A DNA stretch of 36,280 nt, taken from positions 1 to 36,280 of the forward strand of contig JASEHG010000001.1 of the NCBI GenBank assembly GCA_030018855.1, in the 5' to 3' direction. Source of the stretch: Candidatus Brocadiaceae bacterium (GTDB lineage Bacteria; Planctomycetota; Brocadiia; Brocadiales; Bathyanammoxibiaceae). Below the pieces are notes generated by a model. That model was given only the letters and a program-made list of their open reading frames with translations. It searched no databases and had not been told where the DNA came from. Position numbers and translations under genes: made by a program. Of this stretch, positions 21,695 through 28,901 are shown in pieces (within the stretch, counting starts at the first letter, position 1; every line of letters begins with the position of its first letter).

Positions 21695-23816
21695 GGGCTA
21701 GTTCCTCTACGTCCCCTTTTATACGTAACTCCCATCTATCCCCTGGCCGCATAGAGAGTTGCCACAGTGGGAGGACGGTAGAACCCTGGTACACCTTTTC
21801 AAAGCCCGATTCGCTCTGGGATACGGTCATGAGGGGCATCAGCCATAGTTCAGCCTCCTTGTCCCACCCGAGGGATACCCTCAGGCCTAGGTGCTCGTCC
21901 ACCAGAAAGACCTTTTTCTTTTGGGAAAAACTCTCAGAGATGGCGAGGTGCCCCACTCTGTCCTCGTCGTCCAGTAAGTAGTACCTCCCCTCTGCCTCCC
22001 CTGCCGACATGGAGAGGTTAAATTCTACACCGAAGTTACACACAATCTCCTTTTTAGAGATATTAGCCAGGCTGTAAGCAATGTTCAGGCTGGGAGTCAG
22101 GCCGTCTAAATCCACCTGCTTCCTTATCAATAACGAGTCCCTTTCCCCCTGGATGGTACAATGGCGATAGAGTTTTAAGCTGACCCCATCGGGTCTTTCC
22201 TCAAACCGGCACTGGTAGGGTGCAGTCAAGGAGTCCCCCAGTTGAGTGAGTTTCCCCTGGAGGCAGTCCTCCAGGGCGGCCTGGGGTGGCAAGAGGTGGT
22301 CTATCAGCCCCTCCTTAAGGTAGCCATCGTAGTGGAGCCTCTGCTTGAGTTCCTCTTCTACCTGGGGAATGATGTCATGGATGCTCTTAACGTCTCCTAC
22401 GTGCGTCTGAGGTCTTGCCTCAAGGATCTTTTTGTGATAGGCCTCCTCCCTTCTACTAAGGGTGTTGAGGAGGTTCAGTCCCCTGGGTTTATAGTCCAGC
22501 TCATAGAGGTGTCCCCCCCTATCGGGCTTGAAGTAGGCATTGAGGAGGGGGTTGGTGAGTTTGAACTCCTCATGGGTATCCAGGTCAAAGTCCCTGACCT
22601 CTACGTGGGCCCCCGTGCTGGAGCCGCACAGAGACTCCGCCAGGAGGAGGTGCTGGTACACGGCACTGCGGAGGTGAGGGAGATACAGTCCCCCAAAGAC
22701 ACCGTGCCAGTAGGAGTCGTTACACTGGGCCTGGTAGAGTTCCTTTTGGGCATCCCCCCTGCCCTCCTTTTCTAAAGAGGGGACAGGGGAGATTTCTGTC
22801 ACTTTCTGGCTCACCTCTAGCATCCTGGCATACATTTGATGGGCCTCCGGGTATTTGACCCTGAAGTTTCTCCACGTGCCCCCTTTGAGGAATTGCCTGG
22901 CCACGTGCCCCCAGGGCTGGTTGGCCATAGCCCTGGAGACCTCTTCATACTCCATGAGACCCCTGGATGGCAAGGCCCACTCCATCATCTCCCTGTAGGA
23001 GGCGTCGGGGAGATAGACCCTGCCCCTGTGGGGCAATCTCTCCACTGCCTCTCTGAATGTGGTAGTCCTTATCCAATCCTTATTCCTCCTGAGGGTCTCT
23101 AAGAACTGTTCCAGCCAGCCCTCTTCATATACGTGCTTATAGGTCTTTGGCCAGCTCCCAAACTTCTCCCCGTCATCCGCATATACCAGGAGGGCATTAT
23201 CTCTTTGCTGTGCAAACTGGCGGAGGTATTCTACGGTCTTTTCTGGATGCTCAAACGGGATGCAGTACCTGAGTCGCTCGCTTCCAGGAAAGATTTTTAG
23301 TATCTCACCTTCGTCCTCGGTGAGGAAGTAACCGTCCAGCTCTTTCTCCTCCAGTCCTGCGTGCCTGAAGTGGGAGTCGTCCACCACCGTGTACTCCACC
23401 CCTGCCTCCCTGAGGGAGCTTACCAGGGACTGTTCCCACACCCTCTCTGCCAGCCAGATTCCTTTGGCCTCGGCATCCAGGTGGGTGTTAAGCCACCGGG
23501 TATAAGAGCGTATCTGCCCCAGTCTGTCTCTCTTTGGGAGCATTACCAGGATAGGTTCGTAGAATCCGCCCCCTAGGAGTTCTACCTGTCCCTTCCGTAC
23601 CATGGAATGGATGTACTCAAAGACCCTGGGCTTGTGGGTTTTTATCCACTCAAGTAGTCCGCCCGAATAATGGAGTACCAGGCGTACGTCCGGGTACCTT
23701 TCCATGATTTTAAGGAAGGGTTCGTAGGCCCTGGAGCATACCTCCTCAAAGACCCAGTGGAAGTTGCCGACCGGTTGATGGTTATGCAGGGCAAGGATTA
23801 GGTTTACGCGGTTCAT
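21690..23816 (-). CDS. GH57 4-alpha-glucanotransferase / alpha-amylase (DUF1925-DUF1926 type)
   Basis: 708 residues, like the Thermococcus litoralis 4-alpha-glucanotransferase. The N-terminal GH57 barrel begins LILALHNHQPVGNFHWVFEE. The nucleophile region is GIWLAERVWEQSL (Glu124) and the acid/base LLVYADDGEKFGSW (Asp214), matching E123/D214 described for the T. litoralis enzyme. A C-terminal beta-rich domain (from about residue 400) includes RGGHLYELDYKPRGLNLLNTLSRREEAYH and ends with the beta-strand FGVEFNLSMSAGE region. It transfers maltodextrin units during glycogen turnover. Residues 342-355 (ISPVPSLEKEGRGD) are encoded by an imperfect palindromic repeat and look like an insertion. Good Shine-Dalgarno AAGGAAGG. 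The stop is supplied by the MITE-like element. Confidence 0.9.
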   Translation of the reverse strand: MNRVNLILALHNHQPVGNFHWVFEEVCSRAYEPFLKIMERYPDVRLVLHYSGGLLEWIKTHKPRVFEYIHSMVRKGQVELLGGGFYEPILVMLPKRDRLGQIRSYTRWLNTHLDAEAKGIWLAERVWEQSLVSSLREAGVEYTVVDDSHFRHAGLEEKELDGYFLTEDEGEILKIFPGSERLRYCIPFEHPEKTVEYLRQFAQQRDNALLVYADDGEKFGSWPKTYKHVYEEGWLEQFLETLRRNKDWIRTTTFREAVERLPHRGRVYLPDASYREMMEWALPSRGLMEYEEVSRAMANQPWGHVARQFLKGGTWRNFRVKYPEAHQMYARMLEVSQKVTEISPVPSLEKEGRGDAQKELYQAQCNDSYWHGVFGGLYLPHLRSAVYQHLLLAESLCGSSTGAHVEVRDFDLDTHEEFKLTNPLLNAYFKPDRGGHLYELDYKPRGLNLLNTLSRREEAYHKKILEARPQTHVGDVKSIHDIIPQVEEELKQRLHYDGYLKEGLIDHLLPPQAALEDCLQGKLTQLGDSLTAPYQCRFEERPDGVSLKLYRHCTIQGERDSLLIRKQVDLDGLTPSLNIAYSLANISKKEIVCNFGVEFNLSMSAGEAEGRYYLLDDEDRVGHLAISESFSQKKKVFLVDEHLGLRVSLGWDKEAELWLMPLMTVSQSESGFEKVYQGSTVLPLWQLSMRPGDRWELRIKGDVEELAL
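22752..22793. repeat. Palindromic repeat inside the GH57 gene
   Basis: CCCCCTGCCCTCCTTTT, TCT, AAAGAGGGGACAGGGGAG form an imperfect hairpin, in frame, read as I-S-P-V-P-S-L-E-K-E-G-R-G-D. It resembles the intergenic hairpin at 13903-13920. Confidence 0.75.
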
Positions 23817-23824
23817 CTGGTGGC

Positions 23825-23872
23825 CTTCCTTAAACTCTTAAACTTTTGAACCTTTAAACTCTTTTTCTTTGG
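23825..23872. repeat. TTTAAACTC/TTCAAAAG short-period array
   Basis: Units CTTAAACTCTTAAACTTTTGAACCTTTAAACTC with a 7-9 bp period. It includes the TAA stop of glgA. Confidence 0.65.
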
Positions 23873-25299
23873 TAAAGCTCAACGTACTCTCTTGCACTCT
23901 TATCCCAGGACCAGTCCTGGAGCATACCCCGCCTCACGAGTTCGGTCCACTGGGTGGTGTTGCGGTAGGCCTCCAGTGCCCGCTTGATTGTACTAATCAT
24001 TTCCGAGGTATTACTGGAGTCAAAGGTGAACCCTACTTGCTCGTCCACCGTATCCACCAGTCCCCCCGTTCGCCTTACGATGGGTACCGTACCATATTTG
24101 AGGCTGTAAAGCTGGTTGAGGCCGCAGGGCTCAAATTTAGAAGGCATGAGGAACATGTCTGAGCCGGCCTCTATCTCGTGGGAGAGGCGGTTATCAAAGC
24201 CAATGTTTATTGATGCCTTTCCTGGATACCTGGAGACCCTGGACTTCAGGGCCTCTTCGTAAGGCTGGTCTCCCTTCCCCAGGAGGACTAGCTCCAGGTC
24301 TAGTCCCATTAGCTCCTCCCACCCTTCCAGGAGCAGGTCCACCCCTTTCTGTTCAGCCAACCTCCCTATCCATCCTATTACCGGTACGTCCTCCCTCTCT
24401 TTGAGTCCGCACTTCTTCTGGAGGTGTCTCTTGCAGGCCCTTTTCCCCTTCAGGTTTTTAGGGCTGTATCTGGAGGGGATGAGTTTGTCCTTGTCTGGAT
24501 TCCAGGTGTTGTAGTCCACGCCGTTTACTATCCCGAAGAGGTCTTTGGAACGCTCCTGGAGGACGCCATCCAGGCCGCGGCCGAACTCCTGGCTCTGTAT
24601 CTCCTGGGCGTAGCGTCTGCTTACGGTAGTAATAAGGTCAGAGAAGACCAGTCCTGCCTTGAGGACGTTTAGCTTCCCATGGTACTCCAACTGCTTCCAG
24701 TTAAAGTAACTCCAGTCCAGTCCTGTCAGGGGCATATCCTCTTTAGGGAATAGACCCTGGTAGGCTAGGTTGTGGACGGTGAAGACCGTAAGGGTATTGC
24801 GGAAGGAGGCGTCTCCCTGGTAGATGGTCTTCAAATAGGCCGGGGCCAGGGCGGACTGCCAGTCATTGGCGTGGAGGACGTCGGGGGTCAGGCCCAGGGC
24901 CTTAATGGTCTCCAGTACCGCCTTGGAGAAGAATGCAAACCTCTCGCAGTTATCCTTGTAGTCAAGCCCCGTGGCGGGGTCTTTGTAAGGCTCAGCCCTT
25001 TCAAAGTACTCTGCGTTTTCAATAAAGTACACTGGTATACGCGTGTCGGGCATATAGGAGGAATAGACAAGCCCGATAGAGGTCTTGTTGGGCATGGGTA
25101 CGGCGATGGTAATCTTGGTAGGAGACAGGGAGAATTCCTTGCGGTTGACCTGTTTGTAGAGGGGCATAAAGAGGCAGACCTTGTGGCCCAGTTTTGCTAC
25201 ACTCTTGGGTAGTGCGCCCAGGACGTCTCCCAACCCGCCGGTCCTTGCAAATGGGTCTATCTCTGGGGATATATAGACGATATTGAGCTTCTGACTCAT
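23854..25299 (-). CDS. glgA: Glycogen synthase (ADP-glucose type, GT5)
   Basis: 481 residues; elongates alpha-1,4-glucan from ADP-glucose. The N-terminal donor-site loop is PFARTGGLGDVLGALPKSV, with Arg where the family usually has Lys (KTGGL). VLHANDWQSALAPAYLK, NLAYQGLFP and GIVNGVDYNTWNP are hallmark segments. The C-terminal Rossmann domain has VIGWIGRLAEQKGVDLL and the EPCGLNQLYSLKYGTVPIVRRTGGLVDTV motif, with the catalytic Glu in EPCGLNQ. GGAGG lies 10 bp before the ATG. It lies between the GalT-like gene and the GH57 glucanotransferase. Complete and apparently functional. Confidence 0.96.
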   Translation of the reverse strand: MSQKLNIVYISPEIDPFARTGGLGDVLGALPKSVAKLGHKVCLFMPLYKQVNRKEFSLSPTKITIAVPMPNKTSIGLVYSSYMPDTRIPVYFIENAEYFERAEPYKDPATGLDYKDNCERFAFFSKAVLETIKALGLTPDVLHANDWQSALAPAYLKTIYQGDASFRNTLTVFTVHNLAYQGLFPKEDMPLTGLDWSYFNWKQLEYHGKLNVLKAGLVFSDLITTVSRRYAQEIQSQEFGRGLDGVLQERSKDLFGIVNGVDYNTWNPDKDKLIPSRYSPKNLKGKRACKRHLQKKCGLKEREDVPVIGWIGRLAEQKGVDLLLEGWEELMGLDLELVLLGKGDQPYEEALKSRVSRYPGKASINIGFDNRLSHEIEAGSDMFLMPSKFEPCGLNQLYSLKYGTVPIVRRTGGLVDTVDEQVGFTFDSSNTSEMISTIKRALEAYRNTTQWTELVRRGMLQDWSWDKSAREYVELYQRKRV

Positions 25300-25321
25300 A
25301 TTTTAAGTTCCTCCAAAACCA

Positions 25322-25383
25322 GCAGTAGATAGTAAGCAGAAGGCACTGCTTTCTGCTTACTTCTTACTCCTTACTGCCTACTG
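25322..25383. repeat. Heptad hairpin array between galT and glgA
   Basis: Left arm AGCAGTAGATAGTAAGCAGAAGGCA, loop, right arm CTGCTTACTTCTTACTCC..; the right arm supplies CAG TAG as the galT end. Confidence 0.8.
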
Positions 25384-26388
25384 TTTTTTAGTTGGTTTTA
25401 CCTGTCTAAGATATTCTGCCGCATTCTCTGGGGGCACGGGGTTGATGTAGAATCCAGTACCCCACTCAAAACCTGCCACCCTGGTGAGTCTGGGGATTAT
25501 CTCTATGTGCCAGTGGTAATAATCCAGTTCCGGGTGGTCAAAGGGACTGGTGTGGATGATGAAGTTGTAGGGGGGTTGCTCAAGACTGCCTTCCAGCTTG
25601 GCCAGGGCAGTCCACAGGGTCTCTGCCAGTTCTTCTACCTCAAACTTCTGGATGTTCTCAAAATGGGAAGAATGGTTCTTGGGTAGTATCCACAGTTCAA
25701 AAGGGAACCTGGAGGCATAGGGGGTAAAGGTGCAGAAGTAGGTGCCGTCTAATACTATTCGGCTGGCCGTAGATATCTCCTGTCTCATCATGTCGCAGAA
25801 GAGGCATCTTCCCCTGTACTTGTAGAAGGCGAGACTGCCTTCCATTTCCGTGGCTACCACGAGGGGGACAATAGGGGTAACGATGAGCTGGGTATGGGTA
25901 TGCTCAAGGCTGGCCCCGGCCGTGGCCCCCACGTTCTTGAAGAGCATACCGTATATCATCCTCTTGTCCTTCTTCAGGTCAACCAACCTGTCCCTGTAGG
26001 TCCAGATTACCTCCTGGATGTAGCGAGGTTCCAGGTCTGTGAGGGAGATGACGTGCTGGGGGCATTCTATTATTACCTCGTGGGCGCCTATACCGTTCAT
26101 AAGGTCATAAATGCCGTCTCCGCGCTTGCTGAGTTCGCCTTCTATCTTGAGGGCGGGGAATTTGTTTGGCACCACCCTTACCCTCCATCCCCTGGAATTA
26201 GGGCTGCTTCCGCGCTCCCTGTAGGCCATAATCTCTGGCGGGGTCTTGTCCTCGTTCCCCGCGCAGAAGGGGCAGAAGTTACCCTTTATAGCGGAAGGGG
26301 CGGTGATAAAATCAGAGGGCCTGAGGGCCCTTTCTGTGGCAATGATTACCCATCTCCCAGATACGGGTTCTTTTCTTAGTTCAGGCAT
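25378..26388 (-). CDS. galT: Galactose-1-phosphate uridylyltransferase-like protein
   Basis: 336 residues from ATG at 26388, chosen because AAAGGAG lies just upstream; an earlier start at 26415 would fall in a heptad array. A HIT-superfamily hexose-1-phosphate nucleotidylyltransferase. MPELRKEPVSGRWVIIATERALRPSDF opens it, CPFCAGNEDKTPPE carries a zinc Cys pair, and EHTHTQLIVTPIVP holds the HxHxQ catalytic motif whose second His is nucleotidylated. CLFCDMM and YYHWHIEIIPR follow. E. coli GalT has HPHGQ. No galK or galE is nearby, and the gene lies among ADP-glucose genes, so an ADP-glucose phosphorylase-type activity, as in the plant homologue, is a real alternative. Confidence 0.85.
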   Translation of the reverse strand: MPELRKEPVSGRWVIIATERALRPSDFITAPSAIKGNFCPFCAGNEDKTPPEIMAYRERGSSPNSRGWRVRVVPNKFPALKIEGELSKRGDGIYDLMNGIGAHEVIIECPQHVISLTDLEPRYIQEVIWTYRDRLVDLKKDKRMIYGMLFKNVGATAGASLEHTHTQLIVTPIVPLVVATEMEGSLAFYKYRGRCLFCDMMRQEISTASRIVLDGTYFCTFTPYASRFPFELWILPKNHSSHFENIQKFEVEELAETLWTALAKLEGSLEQPPYNFIIHTSPFDHPELDYYHWHIEIIPRLTRVAGFEWGTGFYINPVPPENAAEYLRQVKPTKKQ

Positions 26389-26400
26389 AGAGTCTCCTTT

Positions 26401-26467
26401 TTCAGTAGACGGCAAACAGTAGACAGCATACAGGGATAGTGATACCCCTGTCTACTGTCTACTGTCT
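26401..26467. repeat. Heptad hairpin array between the GH57 amylase and galT
   Basis: Left arm CAGTAGACGGCAAACAGTAGACAGC, central GGGATAGTGATACCCC hairpin, right arm TGTCTACTGTCTACTGTCTCC. Confidence 0.8.
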
Positions 26468-26474
26468 CCTTGCC

Positions 26475-28637
26475 TCACACCTGCCAGAATATCCTCTCAA
26501 AGTCCCTGGTAGGGGTGGTGAAGGCGAAGGGAAAGTGGTCTGGCAGTCTCTCCGTTACCTGTCCCTCCCGCTCTATCTCTACCAGAAATTCGGCATTTTC
26601 TCCAGGGGAAAGGCCAAGCTCCTGGAAGGGGCATCTGAGTTCCAGCACCTCTACGGCCGCTACTGCCTCCGGTACTATCCTAGGGGTGGTTTCACCTTTC
26701 TTGATGACTTCCAGGCCCTTTATGGGCTGTGGTGCTCCGGTCACCTGGAGCCTGACCTCTGCGGGGAGGAGGAAGATTACGGCCAGGCGGTCGCGTGTTG
26801 AGAAACGACTCAGGGCCCCTTCTTCAAAGTCTAGCCGTAGGAAGAAGTTCTCTTCATCAAAGCCAAAATACACCCCTCTAATAATCCCCCCGGAGGCCCT
26901 GTGCATTACCGGGGTATCTCTGGAGGCCCTGTAATAACCCGCCGCCACCCACTCAAAGAAACTGCTCACGCGTCCATCCAGCCGCACCTTTAGGAAACCT
27001 TTGGGTGTGGTGTAGGGTCTCTTCTTGCCGAGTTGGATTATGGGGAGGTCAAGTGACCTGGGGCTTTCGGATGCGCTAAATTTATATACGTTCTTCAGGT
27101 GGGTGCGGAAGAGTCTGTCAAAGACTTCGTCGTAGGCCGAGGAGTGGTCGTCCCCGTACCACCAGTACCAGTCACTCCCCTCACTGATGTATATGCACTC
27201 CTGGGCCAGTTCCTTATGGTTCACGCCCAGGTCCGGCCGCTTCTTCAAGAAGTCCCTGGTCTCCGCCACGTACTCCCAGGCCCGGTTCTTTTCTGCGTGG
27301 CCTACCCACGTGGCCAGGTTATGGTTTATCCACGAACCGGCGTAAAGGTCTCGCAAGGTATCCTGGGGGGGATGCCTCTCCAGGTAGTCGCTCACCCTCG
27401 TCGTCTCAATCCCTCTTTGTCGGGAAATCCCCCTGTAGAGTTCTCTCAGAAAGTCTAGCCCATTATGAGGATAGAACTCCCATGCGTTCTCTCCATCCAG
27501 GATTACGCTTACAAGGAGGGGCCGCTCGCCCCTGCCCGGCGCAATCCTCCCTAGAAAGTCTTCTACTGCGGCATGAGGGCTGTACCTCTGGTACTCAAAA
27601 CCGATGAGGTCAGAGAGGCGGTGGTCACGGAAGATTATCTGGGTCTGAGCCCCCTCGTATTCCAGGCGGTAGGGTTTATACAGGGTCTGGGGTTGATTCA
27701 CCCGCCCCTGGTGGTCACGGCCAAAGGTGGTATGTAGCGTCCTGGCCAGGATGTCTTCATCCGAGGCCATCCACTTGAGGCCGGCCCCGTTCAGGATGGG
27801 TACGAGATGCGGACTGACGGCCCCCTCCGAGGGCCAGAGGCCCTTTGGTCTACGGCCGAAGAACCTCTCATGGGTCTCCACCGCCTTCTGCACCTGGGCG
27901 ACCGCATCCTCTCCGGCCTCCAGCCTCCTCCGGGGCAGGGGGAGTTGCGGCAGGGCCTGCTGGGCCGTCCTGGGTTCGCAGAGGAGGGGGAGGATGGCAT
28001 GGTAGAAGGGGCTGGTGGTGGTCTCTGTCTGCCCGGAGGCCTCCAGTCCTCTGTGCAACTTTATTATCCTGTCTATGACCTCAGTCTGTTTAGCCAGTAC
28101 CATCCGCTTTTCTTCCTGTGAGAAGCCATGGCCCTTTTGGAAGAGGGACTGGAGGTCTCTATCTCCCTCTACCACCAGGGGGTGGAACCAGGTGAGGTTG
28201 GCCCATACCTGGAGGTCTCTGAGGTCTCTGTGGCTAAAGTCTCTTATTGCACTATCTGCGGTCTTTTTCCCGAAGGCCCGTTTCCTGAGGAGTTCCCTGT
28301 AGCGGGGATACGGCTCTATCATCCGTTCCCAGTTGGCAGAGAAGAAGTTGTCTATAAGGAAGAGGGCGTCCTTTTCCAGCAGTTCACTGGGTTCCAATTC
28401 ACTGAGTTTCTGGAACTTGTCCCTGGCCTTCCCCTGGGCATACTCCTCCAGTTGGACGAGCAGGCACGGAACGAAATTGAAATTCTGCCGGATTTCTGGA
28501 AATTCCTTCAGTATAAGCCCCATGCCTATGTAGTCCTTAATGGCATGGAACCTCACCCAGGGCAGGAGGTACTCCCCCGTACTGAGGTCCTTATAAAAAG
28601 GCTGGTGAAAGTGCCAGAGAAAGGCGATGTATATCAT
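26475..28637 (-). CDS. GH57 alpha-amylase / amylopullulanase-like glycoside hydrolase
   Basis: 720 residues. The GH57 start is IAFLWHFHQPFYKDLSTGEYLLPWVRFHAIKDY, with the HQP motif and the PWVRxHA segment of the amylase/amylopullulanase branch. The nucleophile motif is GLWPSEGAVSP (Glu271) and the acid/base SVILDGENAWEFYPHNGLDFL (Asp381). NHNLATWVGHAEKNRAWE and SEGSDWYWWYGDDHSS are typical of the branch. A C-terminal beta-rich domain (about 560-720) follows. No signal peptide, so cytoplasmic glucan degradation is likely. First gene of the minus-strand glycogen cluster; no Shine-Dalgarno is visible before the ATG. Confidence 0.9.
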   Translation of the reverse strand: MIYIAFLWHFHQPFYKDLSTGEYLLPWVRFHAIKDYIGMGLILKEFPEIRQNFNFVPCLLVQLEEYAQGKARDKFQKLSELEPSELLEKDALFLIDNFFSANWERMIEPYPRYRELLRKRAFGKKTADSAIRDFSHRDLRDLQVWANLTWFHPLVVEGDRDLQSLFQKGHGFSQEEKRMVLAKQTEVIDRIIKLHRGLEASGQTETTTSPFYHAILPLLCEPRTAQQALPQLPLPRRRLEAGEDAVAQVQKAVETHERFFGRRPKGLWPSEGAVSPHLVPILNGAGLKWMASDEDILARTLHTTFGRDHQGRVNQPQTLYKPYRLEYEGAQTQIIFRDHRLSDLIGFEYQRYSPHAAVEDFLGRIAPGRGERPLLVSVILDGENAWEFYPHNGLDFLRELYRGISRQRGIETTRVSDYLERHPPQDTLRDLYAGSWINHNLATWVGHAEKNRAWEYVAETRDFLKKRPDLGVNHKELAQECIYISEGSDWYWWYGDDHSSAYDEVFDRLFRTHLKNVYKFSASESPRSLDLPIIQLGKKRPYTTPKGFLKVRLDGRVSSFFEWVAAGYYRASRDTPVMHRASGGIIRGVYFGFDEENFFLRLDFEEGALSRFSTRDRLAVIFLLPAEVRLQVTGAPQPIKGLEVIKKGETTPRIVPEAVAAVEVLELRCPFQELGLSPGENAEFLVEIEREGQVTERLPDHFPFAFTTPTRDFERIFWQV

Positions 28638-28665
28638 AATTACGTAGCCAGTCCAGTAGCGTAGT

Positions 28666-28757
28666 CGCAGGCTTTAGCCTGCGGACAGTAGTCAGTAAAC
28701 AGCGGGCAGTATAACAGTTTTTCCTACCTACTGTCTACTGTACGTTGTCTACTTTGA
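28666..28757. repeat. CCGCAGGCT palindrome plus heptad hairpin
   Basis: TCGCAGGCTTTAGCCTGCGG at 28666-28685, then ACAGTAGTCAGTAAACAGCGGGCAGT, a spacer, and an inverted arm CTACTGTCTACTG. It lies in the divergent gap 28638-28901, in which no gene is seen. Confidence 0.75.
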
Positions 28758-28766
28758 AAGGCGTAC

Positions 28767-28795
28767 TTGCAAAAAGGGTTAATAGGTGGTAAAAA
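28767..28795 (+). promoter_or_regulatory. Possible promoter of the PpiD-like gene
   Basis: TTGCAA (28767-28772), a 17-bp spacer, TAAAAA (28790-28795). Weak match. It leaves a leader of about 100 nt that contains the heptad array at 28831-28881. Confidence 0.35.
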
Positions 28796-28830
28796 TGAGA
28801 ATTGGTCAACTGCCTGCCTTAGGTGGGTTA

Positions 28831-28881
28831 GCAATCGGAAGACCAAAGACTGATAACTGAAGACTGACAACCGAAAACCGT
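28831..28881. repeat. Heptad array CTGAAGA-type
   Basis: Units CGGAAGA, CCAAAGA, CTGATAA, CTGAAGA, CTGACAA, CCGAAAA in direct orientation only. Confidence 0.75.
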
Positions 28882-28901
28882 TCTAAAAGGAGCCCGGTTA
28901 C

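Noticed and set aside
26389..26415. Upstream start for the GalT-like gene
   Set aside because: It lies in a heptad array, while ATG at 26388 has an AAAGGAG ribosome site and the normal family N-terminus.
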